In this document: positions 23,476-37,204 of the stretch, in pieces
Layout of the letters: every line of letters begins with the position of its first letter
How positions within the stretch are numbered: the first letter of the stretch is position 1
Assembly (NCBI GenBank): GCA_907165065.1
Contig: OU015534.1
Coordinates: 14,577,686-14,641,685 of the forward strand
DNA from: Caprimulgus europaeus
Taxonomy: Eukaryota > Chordata > Aves > Caprimulgiformes > Caprimulgidae
Length of the DNA stretch: 64,000 bases
Direction: 5' to 3'
Made by a program: the position numbers and the translations under genes
The notes under the pieces: model-generated
The model's database searches: none
What the model saw: only the letters and a program-made list of their open reading frames with translations
What the model was told of the DNA's origin: nothing

Positions 23476-25850
23476 AGATGCAATGAGCTTGAAAATCAAA
23501 TCTTTTTCTCTACTATATTATCTTTTAAACAAAGTTGTTGTTCTTGTTTTTAACTACATATGTTTATTTCATGTTTGCTCTGTGTTGATGAGATGTCTCT
23601 GGATGGTTAAGACAAGCCTACTCAAGTTATAACAGGAGCAGCGCCTGAGAGCTCAACTGACAGGAAATGCTTTCCAGTCTTGCTGATGGTGGCAAGTCTT
23701 TTACCAACACTTTATTGTCTGCTACAAGACTATTTTAGTTGTAGGCAGAATTGCATTTTTAATTTATAATACCTAATTAATGAATTCAAATCTTAGAGTA
23801 CTAAAAACTTGTGCAGTTTATATGCCATTCTCTTGTTTTCTCTGAAGTTTTTTCTATTGAAACATTGTACCATGAATGTTTTCATGAACTTTCCTGTAAA
23901 TTACACTGCTTGCTATTCAGAGATTATTTTGTTCCTTAGCAACCTTTGAACTTTTTTCTTCCTCAGCAGACTGGTGTGTAGTGCTATAAATTACAGTTCT
24001 CACAAGCTGTGCTATTCATCTTTTTTAGAGAAGAATGCTTGACACAGAACTCAAACATAGGAATCTTAAAAGGAGTATAGTATTTGCATTATTTTCTCTC
24101 TTGCTGCTTGGTGGAGTAGGCATCAAACTAATCCAGAGAAGACAAGAAAGAGGTGGTCAGCTGTTCTGGACATGAGTCTGATTTTGAGAGTTCTCTGAAA
24201 TTTGCTCTTCACTCCACTATGCTATAAAACAAACTTGTATTGTTCTTAAATACTTAGGCTGCTGTTAACAAAAATGAAATAAGTCATTGCTCAAAAAACG
24301 TCTGTAATGCTTCTAGAAAGGCTTTGTCTTTATGACACTAACGATAATCCCTTGTGTAATTAACAGTAGAGTGGTTATGCATGCAGTATGTAGCCCATGA
24401 CAAGCCTCATAGAAAATACATCAGTATTAGCCACAGGTGAATTCATTTAGAAAGATTAATGACTGCACCTGAATTTTAATGCCTGAAAAGGGATGGAACA
24501 CTGAATTCTTAATTAAAAAGTTGAATGACTGGTATCGTTTGTTTAACATCGCAAATTTCAACAGGAGATTTTTATATTCAAATGAAATCTGCAAAGGAAA
24601 ACTTTTGTTAGAAGGTGGTGAAGTAAGGGTGAAAAGCAAAAATGTTTTATGTGCTTTACTTTATGTAAATCGATACATGGATCAGTAGCTTTGATATGGA
24701 TCAAATGAAGTATAATTATGACTCCTCTCTGTTTACAGTGAATATGGGGCAAAGAATTCTTAAGAAATGCAAGGCATTGCTATGTTCCTACCAATATAAA
24801 GTTAGATGAGAAGAGCAGTAAAATTGACAAGTGATCTTATTCTTTCCTTAATGAGATGGTTTCCTCTTCATTATTATTTTACAAAGTTTTTAATGAAGAG
24901 AAAGTAACCTTGAAAAACACTGTTACAATCCCATTCCCAGAAGATACTTAATTCACTTTTTTCAAACTTAGCTTTCAATTAGTAAGTTAGTTAAAATTAA
25001 TTCAGAGAACCACCATTATCAATGCAAACAGTGTCTTTCAAAAATTTCTTATGTTTTAATATTTAATAAAAAGAGAGGCTAGATTTTGAGAGGAATAAAT
25101 AATTGAAGTAGAACTTTCATACCTGTTCAGAAATGCTAACATAAGAGACATCTGAATGTACCGTTGCTACACTGCCTAAAATATATCTGTAAAAACCCTC
25201 TCCTGACAGCTTTCAGTTAGTCTTAATCAGGGGAAATGTATTCTAAAAACTGGAGCCGTGGTAAAGCTTATTTGAGCAGAAAAATGGATCAGTGTTCTCA
25301 AAAGCAAGACTGTGACGTTTATCTACTGACCTGAATAGATACTGAAGGTCAGTTGTTTTGCTGTCTTATTCCTAACAAATGAGATTCACCCAAACTTTAT
25401 TTTTAATGAGATCTCCTTCTCTTTAACTGCAGTACCAGACCCTAGGAAAACAAGTTTCCAAGCAAAAACACGAAAACTAGTTCAGTCAAATATTGTCTTC
25501 CTAATAGACTAATTATGTTTCCCATTGCTCCATTTTTATCCACTCAGAAAAGGAACATAGACTGCAAACTTTGAAATGAGAGAGAGAAGAAAGAAATGGG
25601 AAATCAAAAGTCAAGGGAAGAGTGCCAGTGATTTATCCTGGGAAGTGGCTGTGACTGCTACTTGCAGCTGTAGGGAAGCAGATTGCGGTGCTCTTCAGCT
25701 GCGGCACCGTGCCTGCTGTACTGCCTTTACTGCCAAGCAGAAGCATGGCTTTATTCTTGACCACTTTCCAAGGATGCATATTTTTAATGAAATGTCATTT
25801 AAAGAATGTGTACCTTCTTGTAAAGCTTCAAGGAAGGGAGGAGGCATTTG
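23476..25850. other. unique AT-rich non-coding sequence
   Basis: No gene or repeat is recognised. About 25600-25850 is less AT-rich and open in two frames, but neither translation shows a known domain and the reading is compatible with chance. Confidence 0.5.
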
Positions 25851-25855
25851 GCAAG

Positions 25856-26020
25856 CTGTGTGGGGTGTGTGTGTACACATGTGTGTTTGTGTGCATGTAT
25901 AAATGTTCTTTCAGTTACCCATGTAAACTACCTGCAATGTTTGCCAAGACACAGAAAATTAGAATATTATACATATATACACATATCGCATATATATGTG
26001 TGTGTATATGTATATATGTA
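25856..26020. repeat. degenerate TG/CA and TA dinucleotide-rich region
   Basis: 25856-25902 is an imperfect (TG)n patch, and 25965-26020 is alternating TA/CA/TG purine-pyrimidine sequence. Between them is about 60 bp of ordinary sequence. Such alternating tracts can adopt unusual helices. They also generate the Cys/Val/Tyr/Ile-rich open frames here, which are not genes. Confidence 0.85.
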
Positions 26021-26559
26021 TTTACAAAATGTTGTAGTTTTCAGCTATTTCAGCTGTTTAAATGCTCATTTGAAAAGGAATTCATATAATAAACTGCCAG
26101 CATCTTGAGTTCAGTGTTCAGCTTGTTTATTGCTCTCTATTTCCATAGTCTCTGCTGCAAAACAATCAGTGGCATATGAAATGTAAATATTTTTTATACT
26201 CAAAGTTTAATTTCCTGGAAGCAAACACTGACATTGGAGGTTAAAAATAAAGCTGGAAAAAGATGTTGAAACTTCAGGATCCTTGTCTTGATGAACTTGG
26301 TTAATCCACTCAGTAAAAGTCAATCACAGGGTACACCTCTGAGTGAGTTAAGGCAATGATTTTGTTAATACCAGTTAATCAGTTGCAAAAGGTGTTATTA
26401 AACTTGTGACAAGGAAATGGTAACTGGTAGAAGCAGGTTAAGACTTTGTCTATCCATAATATTTTGCATAAAATGTCAGCTGATTTGGGCAAACCTTAAG
26501 AAGCACAGCAGTTGTATTGAGCTCAGATGCTTACTTAAATATTATGATCAAATGTGTTT

Positions 26560-26615
26560 GGGATTTGACCCGAAGTCAACAGGATTCCTTTTATAGACTT
26601 CAGTGGAATTTGGAG
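26560..26615. repeat. relic of an old amniote repeat (TGAAGTCAATGG-core family)
   Basis: 'cgaagtcaacaggattcctt' followed by 'ttatagacttcagtggaat' places a GAAGTCAA half and a GACTTCAGTGG half face to face. This is the inverted arrangement typical of the relics noted elsewhere in the window. Family assignment by recall only. Confidence 0.42.
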
Positions 26616-27108
26616 TATTATAGTGTAGGTAAATAAAGTTAATATTTTCTGAACCAAGCAACTTTAAGTTCCCTATTTTTAGCTTTTCAGTTTTGAGGAG
26701 GGTGGTCATTGTAAGAGATGGGACAAGAATGAGAGCTTGTCCCTGGGTCTGAATTGCAGACCACACCCTTTCCTTTAATTCTTCAGGCAGTAAACAACTC
26801 TGGAAAACAAAATTTAGGCTGGACAAGAAAAGAAGCAAGATGAGAATTGATATGATAATAAAAGAATGGAATGTGAAAACTAAACAATTTCAAAGTTGTT
26901 CAATTTTGCCTTGAATAAGCATTTTTGATATTTCTTATTTTATTCAGACAATATTTTTCATTACTGTTCTGGGGATTCCATATACTCAGGAGAAAACAAG
27001 CTCTTGGTAAATATTTACTATACACACTATATAAAAGTTCCCATATGGTTGTTAAGAATTTCATGTGCAGACACTCTCTTAAGGACACCAGGTGGAGGGG
27101 GCAGGGGG

Positions 27109-27162
27109 AACACACAGGCACATGCGCACATACATGCAACACACACACATTCACACACATCC
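27109..27162. repeat. degenerate (CA)n-rich patch
   Basis: Interrupted ACAC/CACA/CATG words over about 50 bp. This creates the His/Thr-rich and Cys/Val-rich open frames on the two strands. Confidence 0.8.
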
Positions 27163-29451
27163 TACCTCTGCAAAATCAAATATCTCTGCACCCTAGGGTT
27201 CTTGCTTCCAGAAGGAGGCAAAGGGTAGATGTAAGATGGGCACCTTGTCTCCCTTCGCTCTTTGAAAACTTGAAGGAATTTGCTCAGAAACTTCCCACAA
27301 GTCTCAAAGGTTTTTAAGGTCCAGAAGGTGACCATCCTGTCCACTTAATGGAGGTGGAGGTAAGTGTAATCTCCCTCCCAGAAACCTCCCTAGTTTTTAC
27401 TGCAGACTTTCCATTGACTACAATTATGTTCCGGGTCTATCTCGAAACTCTGAAACTTTCTTTGAAAGTTTATCTTTACAGCAATGATTTTTCCTAACAT
27501 CACCCTTTTAACTCAGCACACCATATTTTTAAACCAGTTCTTTTAAGTTCAAGTTAGTATTCAGTTTAACAGCTGATCACTTGCCACAGATCACTTTTTT
27601 AAATAAAATGATTTCGTGTGTGGGTTTTGCATAAATATAAATGAAGTGATAGTTTGAGAGAGAAAGAGAAACCATTTTATGTAGCTTATATCTAGTCTAG
27701 AAATCTAAAAAAGTCTTGGACAGTTGACATCTTTAAAGGAGCAGTGGATAACCTCTTCAAGGTGGACTGCAAGTTCCAAGGTACTTTCTAAATCCATACA
27801 TCTGCTGCAATATTAGTCTGTTTATCCAGAAGCTAGACACAGTGGATTATATCTGAACCACTTGCTCTGCTGAAAGAAAGAATATAATGCTTTTTGCCCA
27901 GAACTAAGCTCAGTCGTGTGTTTTGGCATTATCAGTAAAATGCAAACAGGTTTCAACACAACTTAGAGTTTCAGTTGCACTTGTAGTAACTAAGGGGTGT
28001 ATCTGAATCAGTCATGTTTCTTGAGGTAATCACTTGAACAATATAAAACCTTAGAAAGATAAGAGAAGTCCCAGCTAAAAGCTATTTGAAAACAGTGTAG
28101 CCCACAGGGCACCCTGAGATAAGCTGATTCTCCTTTCATTACTTCTTAACCATCCATTAAAAGCTAAGTGCTCTATTCTGCCCCTGCTTGCACCATTTGG
28201 ATCCCTGAGGTTTGTGCAATGTGAATGAAAGGCACTAACCCATCTGTCATTCAAACTACAATTAGACATCCAACTTCAAGAACCCAGGGCATAAAGAACA
28301 TATGAAATACAGAGAAACAAGGGCTTACTTAGGAAAGTAGGAAACAAAGAACACATGGCCCACATATAGGCATGTTACTTGTGTTTTCATTTCTGAAATG
28401 GTTTGTAGGCTTGGAAAAGAATTGGGTGCATAGGTTAAAGCAGTCCCTAGGCAACTTTAACTTGCACAACCAGCATTTACTGAGCTGATCACCATCCATT
28501 ATCACCGACCTTGGCAATACTGCAGGAATCCTATATTCACAGGGATAAACTCTTCTCAGCTACTTCACCAACCTATTAGGGATAAACAGGCTTTACTTCA
28601 GCATCTGGCATGTGTGATTCGTATCTATTTTTCATTCAACCTCCTCTTTCCACCTCTCTTTGGACAGTGATTGCTTTTCCTCCATTCCTCCTGCTGTGTG
28701 CTATGAAAGTAAGTTTTCAAGAGATCAGTTATTCAGAAGAGAAAGCTGACAGTGAATATTATCCAAGTGAGTGCAAGCTTATGTTACCCCAATTAGTCGT
28801 GAAGAAGCATGTAGAAAAGTATGAAATGCAAGGGACCTAACTAAGACTGGAAAAAAAATCCCTTAGGTTGGGCTAAACTGTACAGAAGGTACTGTTACCC
28901 ATTGTATATTGTTCTCTACTTGATAATTGTTGAGGAAAAAACCTGTGTGACTGATACAAAACCACTTTTTAAGCACCTCTTGTTACATTTGTATTTTAAC
29001 TCCGAACCTAAACTTGAAGTTAAATACGGATTTCCTTATTATTGTGAAAAAGTATGAAAAATATCATTGTGTAGGTATAAAAGTAATATAAGCTGATTGA
29101 TATTAAGGATAAATAGCTGTGACTAGCACACTGACCTTATATTAAAGACCATCTCAGTATCATTCTTGTGCCAGACTGTTTGTACACTTGATATGTGGCT
29201 AAGTATTACTGAAAAATAAATTATTCTTAGAAATGGTGGGATTGAAGTAAGCATTGCCAGAATGAAAATGCAATTCTTCAAAGATAAGTTACTGTTTAAG
29301 ATCATATAATTTAAGAAGGATTTAGGTTTTTCTTTTTTAACAGCTGTTACAAATGTAATATTTCTATAATAGAATATCTGGAAAAAACAAGTAGAACACT
29401 TACTGCTAAGCCATTTCTCATACACAATATCTGTCCTGTAACTTTTCTGTA

Positions 29452-29479
29452 CTACTAAAATGCATTGTCATTTTAGTAG
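29452..29479. repeat. perfect 11-bp inverted repeat with 6-nt loop
   Basis: CTACTAAAATG at 29452-29462 is followed by CATTGT and its exact reverse complement CATTTTAGTAG at 29469-29479. As RNA it would fold into a short hairpin, too short for a microRNA precursor on its own. No terminal-repeat transposon is seen around it. Confidence 0.8.
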
Positions 29480-30871
29480 AAATTGATTATTATAGAAAAT
29501 AAAGAGCAACATTAAGGCACAAAAAATGTAAGGCATTATGTAAGTATTTATTCTATATGTGAATGTCCCGATTTCAAATATCAAAATTATTTCTTGATCA
29601 CAACAGACTGCTGCACAGTCATATGTTTTATGTAAAAAAAGCAGGTTTATGCCGGAGGTTTACAGTTTTCACATTTAGCATTAATAGTCTGGGATTATGC
29701 CGCTGAAGAGTTGGACCAATTAACAACAATGCTTTTGTTTATACAGTGTTGAGGTGAAACAGTCCAGTGACAACTGTATTATTTCTTGCCTTTTCAGCTG
29801 TCCACACTTGTGCAGTAAGCTCAACATCCTGTCAGGTTTCATCATGTATCCTCTTTATTATCACATTGTGCGAACTCCTATAGTTGTAAATTAGAATTAC
29901 TGTTTGGGTTTTTTTTAAGTTGAATTCCTCATCACAGTAAAGATGCCATGGTTACCGTGTCAATCAGGCACGGATAATCAAGTCCACAAAAAGGACTCTC
30001 AGGTATGCTTGGTATCTGGCTGGAAAATTAAAATTTGAGAAGTTAATGCCAACAGGATCGTTGAGGGAAACAGCTGCAATGTAGGACCTGGTCATTTTTT
30101 ATATTTTTTTAAGGCTCAAGGGGAACACATAAGGCAATGTCTATTACTTTTAAAGTGTTGCTATATTTGGTTGTCTCTCATGTACACACATTTCTATTAT
30201 CCTTCAGAAAATCCTGTTTGAAATCATGATAGCAGGAGTCTGATGTGGTTGATCAGGACTATCCAAACACACCACTAGGTTTAGTGTTTGTACACTGTGT
30301 TTGTCACTGTGATGTGGGACCTATTATATTTGCAATCTTCATAGTCTAAATTTTCTTTGACAAGTAGTTAACAGCACAACATCATATTGGAGATTGATTT
30401 ATGTTTGTTTTCATCAGTATGCAATGATCCATTCTTACAGGATGTCTGTGTGAGCCACAAAAGTGAAAATGCCATTCTTGCCTGTGTTCTCATTCCAGGT
30501 GCTGAACCAGCTATTTCTCTGTTGAATGAGCAATGAGTCTGCTAGTTGTCAGCAATCTGAGATTTAGATGCTAACTTTTCCCCTTGTGTTGCTGTCTATT
30601 GATCTCCTTTATCCTAATTTCTGTTTGTTTGTTGTTCGGTTCACTGTCTCGAGTAAGCTAATCTGTTTAGACTTTTATGTATACACAGGGCTCTGGTTTA
30701 GGCTTGTGTTTGCTTTAGGATGGTAGAAGTTCAAGAGTGATCAAGGTGTCTGTTACAGGGGCAGACTCCCCATTATACACACACTTCTAGGTATACCGGA
30801 AACCTTTGATAACTGGAGCCTAACCATTAGATGTTTTATTCTTTGTTATTTGGTAAAGTGTAATTATAATT

Positions 30872-30887
30872 AAAAAAAAAAAAAAAA
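30872..30887. repeat. poly(A) tract, A16
   Basis: Sixteen consecutive A residues following an AT-rich stretch (taattataatt); low-complexity sequence. Confidence 0.95.
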
Positions 30888-31457
30888 GAGCAAAAAATTG
30901 GAAACTTGGGCATCATAGCGAGTTGGAATTCTCTTTCTAGGATACCAAAAGATATCCAAATCGTCCAGCTCATCCCCTGTCCCTTTTGATGGGTCAATGC
31001 ATGACTCCTAACTGCTCCACATCTTCCCTTTGGCCCTCAGTGCTGCTTCTCAGAGCTGTTAAGGTCAATGGGCATTTTCATTCTCTGCCATCTGTCTCTC
31101 TGCTAATTATCCCAGAGGTATATAATAAGAACAAAGAACAGACAACAAGTAAATAAATAGAATACATTGAATCCTTCAATCCAATATGGAAAAAAAATGC
31201 TAATAATTGCTAGTAAATTGATGGTAATTGCTAAAACTCATAGCAATTTGTTTGCTTTGATATAAACAAATTACTAAAATATGTTGCTGTGACTTCCATG
31301 TCCCCATTTCATCTCACTCACTAAATGGTTATTGCTCTACACTTTAAAACACTGTTTATATACAATTCTGTAACAACCTCACTGTATGACAAACTCATAT
31401 TAACGTCTCTCTAACTTGGTGTTTGGAGCATTTGTGCTCACAGAAGGTCTGTCTGGA

Positions 31458-31502
31458 AGGCCCTGAAGATCAATGAGAATTTTTCCATTGCTTTCAATAT
31501 GC
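31458..31502. repeat. palindromic relic of the TGAAGTCAATGG-core family
   Basis: 'ccctgaagatcaatgagaat' followed by 'ttttccattgctttcaatatg' matches the recalled form CCATTGAAGTCAATGGGAGTTTTTCCATTGACTTCAATGG at most positions. The two halves are inverted copies of each other around the 'agaatttttcc' centre. This is the clearest member of the relic set in this window. Confidence 0.5.
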
Positions 31503-33660
31503 TTACTGTGAATCCCAAAGTGAAAAATAGCTTGCAAGGAGCCTGGATTTTGAGCAGGCTGGTACACACAAGTAGGAAGTGCCAGACTGTAAATTTCTGG
31601 GAAATGTTTTTGCTTCTGAGCCAGACTGCTGGGTTGGTGTGAGGCTTCTGCCTGTGGTGTCTCATACAATTGGGGCTACCAAGCATTTAGCAACAGTAGC
31701 AACGACAGCCTGACCTCCACTCTAGCACTTTGGCTGACACAATATCAGTTCACCCCATACGAGTGAATTTTAAATAAAAATAAAATAAAAAAACACCACA
31801 AACCAACTAATGGTTCTTTTATGCACTTCAGTAAACAATTTTTCTTTTAAACGTGTAACATATGCTATGCCTATGTATTTTCATCTCCTCTGTTGCCCTC
31901 TCTCTCTTCTCTCCATTCTCTAAGAGAAGGGGAATTTTAACAATTTTTCCGCTGCTGTGCATGGGAACACCATTCAGACTGGTGCTGCGTCAGTCAAAGC
32001 TCATCACTCCACAGTCAGGCATATCAGCTTAATCCTGCCACAAAGTTCTGACTTTGTCAAAATCTGAGAGCTCAGACAACAGCATTAAATTCCTTGTTCT
32101 ACATATTGAATGGTGAAATGTGTATACTTTATCTCTTTTTTTGGCTTCTAAATTCTCAACAGTTCATATGCTTCTGTGATGGGAATTTCAAAAACTCCCA
32201 TTAATTATTAGTAGCCCTGGTCAGAGAAATTTAGCTGCAATCATATTCCTTCAGAATATTCAGCTCTGTCAACATAGTACAAGGTCAGTTCTAATTTTGT
32301 AGAATTAGCTTTCAAAAAACCCCCTGTAATACAGTTCTGACAATGTTATGGTACTCTATTTTTAATTGGTTTTTATTTCAAAATCTTCTGTTTATAATAA
32401 CAATGTAAAAAATCAAAATCAAAGTAACTGGGTTTTATAAGTGAATTGCAGAACACTCAGATTTCATCTCTTTTCTCTGTCTAAATTGAAGATTGTTTTA
32501 TAAGACAAATTGTCCCCATGTGATCCAGGAAATTTCTTTATAACACTAGGGAGGGTAAACTCTAATACATATCTCAATGAAATACCTTGTATGGTCTGCC
32601 ATACAAGTTAATCACGTATCTAATGTTTCCTATGTGATCCAGTAAAAAGGCACAAATATTCTGGAAATAACGAGCTTGATAAAATGCACTTGCAGTTAAT
32701 ATTTTGTTTAATGTATGTTGTATAGTTATTGTTGATCATAAAAGGAATGCAAATCAAATTAATTAGAACAAAGAATAATAAGAGCTAAGTCAAATGCCTT
32801 TTGCTACCAAACCCAGGAAGCCATCAAGTGCATTTAAAGATCTTAAAACATTCCAAAACTTTCAGCATTTCTCAACTTTATATGTTTTGCAGTGTGATTA
32901 TTTAAAGAAAATATCTCAGTGTCAAAAGATAAATACACACACAAGCACACATTCACACACTACAAACACTAAATCTTACATCCAGTGTAGGCTAAGTGGC
33001 ATCTAGCTCTTCAAAAATCATTGCAAAGAAAGATTTCATATCTATCATTAAAAAGTGCATAAGAAAACAAAATATAGGAGAAAAATACAATTTGAATACA
33101 AGTAGGAGAAGTTTAATACATATTAATTCCTTTCTTTTGAATGCACAGGTAACTTCTCTCATGCCTTTCTAATCTTGCTTTTTAGCATCCTGTGTGCTGC
33201 TCTATCTAACTTGCTACAAATTGCGTTTAAACACTAGCTTTTAATAGTGACAGGTTTTTCCACATCCCTAAACTGAAAATTCCTGCAAATGTTAACTACT
33301 AATTCAATAGGCATAGGACCTGCACAACAATGCAAGCCTTAGCTCTAATTTCCTTCACATTGGCCCTTCTCTCAGAACAAACTGCATTTATTTAATCCCA
33401 TACCTCCAGATTAAAATGTAAAAATTAAAATCTTGAAAGTTGCTGCCCTTTTAGCAATATTAATGGGAGCCCCATTCAAAATCCAGATTCTATCTCACCG
33501 TTGACTTTACTGACTTGAGTGGGCCTCCTTGAAGAGCTTTGTGCTGTCCTCTGTTAAGTGTCCTTTGGCACATAAAAAACAAATGGTGAGAAAGACAGGT
33601 AAAATCTGTTTATACTTTTTTTTTTTTTAAATGGGGGTAATTATAGCTGTTTTTTAATTC
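31503..33660. other. unique non-coding sequence
   Basis: No gene is recognised. There is a degenerate CA patch at 32934-32962 and a perfect 9-bp hairpin with a 4-nt loop at 32586-32607 (CTTGTATGG/CCATACAAG). The hairpin lies between two copies of ATGTGATCCAG (about 32518 and 32633). Confidence 0.5.
32586..32607. repeat. perfect 9-bp inverted repeat with 4-nt loop
   Basis: CTTGTATGG, loop TCTG, CCATACAAG. It lies roughly midway between direct repeats of ATGTGATCCAG about 115 bp apart. No transposon family is recognised. Confidence 0.75.
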
Positions 33661-33669
33661 ACTGAGAGA

Positions 33670-33740
33670 ATCAAATTCTGCTCTCTAAAGGCAGTGTAAG
33701 CCCACTGAAGGCCTTTGAATTGCTCTGAATTCAATACAGG
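33670..33740. repeat. relic of an old amniote repeat (TTCTGCTCTC type)
   Basis: 'aaattctgctctctaaaggc' followed by 'agtgtaagcccactgaag' resembles the sauropsid relic 'aaattctgctctcagttacaccggtgtaaatccactgaagtca'. The right part has decayed. Recall-based and tentative. Confidence 0.38.
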
Positions 33741-36700
33741 TAAATGCCAAAAGAATTTTTCCCCTTGGACTGCAATGGCATAATGCTAAATGCATTAAAG
33801 GGGAAATCAGAACTCCCAAAGACAAAGAGTTAATTAGAACACAGCTGAGTATATAAACTAAATAAATTATCCAGGACATATTGCGCCCAAAGAAGTGGTG
33901 CCAGGAGTAGCTATTTTGAAAAGCTGTCAGATGGAGCTGTTCAACGGTCTGCATAGCAGATATAGAGTGCCACGTGCCTCCCTTGAGCCTGACACCATTG
34001 ATGCTGTATAACCTTAAATGAGATCTGATTCCAAAGTCTTCTCCCTCTTTTGTTGTTGGCAGTCACGTCTATCCGTGAGTGGACAAAATTCCAGATGTAG
34101 TAACTCAAATCTGTAACCTCCCCTCCCCAAACTGATATGTGATAGGACTGCTTAATATTGTGACTGCTTGGAAAGATTAAAATAGTACTTGTCATCTCTT
34201 TCCTGAAAAAGAAAATAAACCTAATTTTCCAAACCAAATGAGACTAGCATAATTATGTGAAAAAGTGAATACCAGACATATAGCACCGAAGCAAGGCATC
34301 TAAAACATAAAAGCCAAACAAAACATCGAAGTCTGTCTACTTTTCTCCTCATTTCTGTTAAAATAGTTGACGTGTATGCATAACCAGTCGTATGTAGCAC
34401 ATCTGCATTCAGAGGCCAACTGTCTCTCTAAAAATAATTGTAATACTAATTGCAAGAACAATGAAGTCTGCTAAGACGTACATACCAATTGCATGAGTCA
34501 GCAAAAAATACATCCAGCTGTTCAGTCCTTGAAAAAATCCTGGAGCTTGCACAATGCAAAAGTTCATCCTTTTTTCCCTTTTTTACTTTTCTTTTCCTCA
34601 AGGACCATGAACCAGAGTTTCATTTTGTCCCTCTGATCATTAAATTTAAGGGATGAGAAGAATGATTTTACCAGAAAATCTCAAAAGAACTATTGTCTTG
34701 GGTTAAGTTCAGTAACTCCTGAACTTTGTACCTCTCTGAGCTGTGGACTAGATACTTTTCTACTCACCTCTGTGTTGCCACAGCCTTTCCCTGCTCTACT
34801 GGCTCTTCTCCCACCTTCTGCCTTCCTACCAATGCTTTCACATTATATTGCTTAAATTATTCAGACTATCTAGTGCTTCCTTAGGATGTATTTAGCATTT
34901 TGCTTTGCTTTGAAGAATATGTCAACAGCAGGACAAAGAAGATAGTGTATAGTCAGGAACCTTGGATATTCAAAAGATACTTTTTAAAAATCTCATTTCC
35001 AGAGATTTTCACATTTTCTCTGATTTAATCCGAGTGTCATTAATCAAAAAAACAAAATGAGAAGTTGCCATTACTCCCTGTAACTACTACAAAAATAGCT
35101 CTGGAAGTTATTTTTTTCCTTTAAATTTTTATTTTATACAAAAATAAATTAATTATTATCATGTTTTGTGATTTCTTTTAAATGTTATTAGAAATCATAG
35201 TCGGAGGACTTTATTTATAGTGCGGTATTCCTTGGGTAAATTGGTATTTTGACCCTATTACTATGACTATCTCTGGCAGCCATTGAAAACAAAGTACATT
35301 CCCAGATTTCTTATTTAAACCTAATGACAATACATATCACTACTAAACTACAGGTGGATCCTTAGGCACTGTAAATTGAATTAATTCTCTTGAAACTGTG
35401 GAGCATCAGAACCATTCATTTATTTTAACCAACATATAATTAATTTATTTGTTTCCCTACTCATGGTCAGCTAGCTATTTCTGTTTTCTCGGTGAATTAA
35501 GATATCATGCATAACACACACAGTTTCGGCATGCTTCTTTCTGTGTATTTTTTTACTTGGAAAGAGAGTGTCTTTAAGGATGTGTGTTTTCTGCAAGTTC
35601 ACAGGGAAGAAAAAGGCCTTTTTATATTGTGACCAAAATCGGAAAAATTCCAGAAGGAGGAAATGTCCTTTCTCATACTGAGGGCCTGACAGAGAGATAA
35701 TTGGTGGTTTTCCATAAGTGAGCTGCTTGATTGAAGTCAGATAGTTACTTAGGTCTCATTACGTGTGGTTAGTTTGGCTAAGAATAGACACATTCAAAAC
35801 CAGACATCAACATCTTAAAAGCCACTCATGGGATCAACAACAGCTTCTTCCTTTAAGCCACTTAATTTTTGCCATCAAATTAATATTTCATTATTCCTTA
35901 GAGCTCCTGACATAGTCTTTATGGTTTTAAGATGTGCAACATACCATATACACAAATTCTAAATAGTCTTGCAAGTCCATTGAGAAAAGGTGCTGGAACT
36001 AAATATTTTAGTTTCCAGCAGAAGTAATTAACTGTGTGTAACGTTGAAATAGTTTATTTTAAGTGAGAATGAGCAAGATAATAAAAATTAAAATAAATAA
36101 ATTCAGTTTCTGAATTGCTTATCTATAACAATGTTTTTCATATGTAAATATCTTGTTTAAAGCTGTTGATTGAGTCTCCTGTTGGTAAGCATATATTTTA
36201 TAGCTTAAACCATTCCATATTTCACACTTCATAAAAGTGACAGATTTTTTTTTTTTTTTCACTGATCTCAAAATTATCAATTATTTTTTACAGAACTTTT
36301 TGCATCATTTACTGAGTAGGTATTCATGGCTTTATGGATTCTTTGTTTTTTCATCAGTCATTTGGAAGTAAAAGATTTATGAAGTCAAATGTTTTTTATC
36401 ATGCTCCGATTCATACAAGTATGCTGGTTAAAATTGGTCATGTTTCATTGAAAATAAATGTTCACAGTAATGAATTTACACTTTTTAATAATGCAGAATA
36501 GGTGAATTAAGAAATAGGACGGCATGAATATATAGACAAAGACAGATTGATATGGGTCAAAATTTTTTAAAAAATACTTTCATTAATTAATTGTATTTAC
36601 TTATTTGTTTAATTATTGGTTATTTTTACTGGATTATAGTAACTCCTGGGAAAAAAAACCTGCCACATATTGAGCAGTGATTCCACCAAACAAGCAGAAA

Positions 36701-37150
36701 GGTAACAAATTGTCAAAAATGGCTAGAACAGTTGTGTCTGGGACATGCCAATAGCAATATACAAAAGGATATTTAAATTTCTTTCATATTTAATAGAAAT
36801 CAGGGGCCAAATCGTTAGCCACTTGTAAACACTATGGGATTAGGCATTATTTTAACCTAAGTTTAGACACATTTTGGAGTTTTCTGTTCAGCCCCCATGG
36901 CAGGTGCACTGGTATTGATACAGTCCATGAAGAATTTAGTCAGGTGGCTTTTAATAACACCAACGGGATCCCTTTATGCCTCTGTAATATGTGCTTCTGT
37001 AATAATACGTCTTTAACTAGAATTTACATGGGTCCATTTCTGTCTGGCTCCCAAGACATGCACAAGAACTGTTCACTGCTTTGTATCGATATGATTTTAT
37101 ACAGATCATTTTACACTAATGTGGAAGTGTATATTTTTTAAAGAACATAA
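33741..37150. other. unique non-coding sequence
   Basis: No gene or repeat is recognised apart from a T15 run at 36245-36259 and AT-rich stretches (for example 35100-35200 and 36540-36640). The block at about 33850-34060 has more balanced composition and could be constrained, but nothing specific supports this. Confidence 0.5.
36245..36259. repeat. poly(T) tract, T15
   Basis: Fifteen consecutive T residues in AT-rich unique sequence. Confidence 0.95.
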
Positions 37151-37204
37151 GAGACACACAGTATGGCTTTCCTATCAAAAACATGCCAAGAAAAAGCAGC
37201 TACT

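Larger units (their letters stand above)
26620..31450. other. unique non-coding sequence
   Basis: No gene is recognised in nearly 5 kb. Visible small items are a CA-rich degenerate patch at 27109-27162, a fragment 'actttccattgactacaatt' near 27406 that may belong to the TGAAGTCAATGG-core relics, a perfect hairpin at 29452-29479 and an A16 run at 30872-30887. All open frames look accidental. Confidence 0.5.

Noticed and set aside
25576..26108. Overlapping open frames of 86-133 codons
   Set aside because: They run through TG/TA-rich low-complexity DNA and have repeat-derived composition on both strands.
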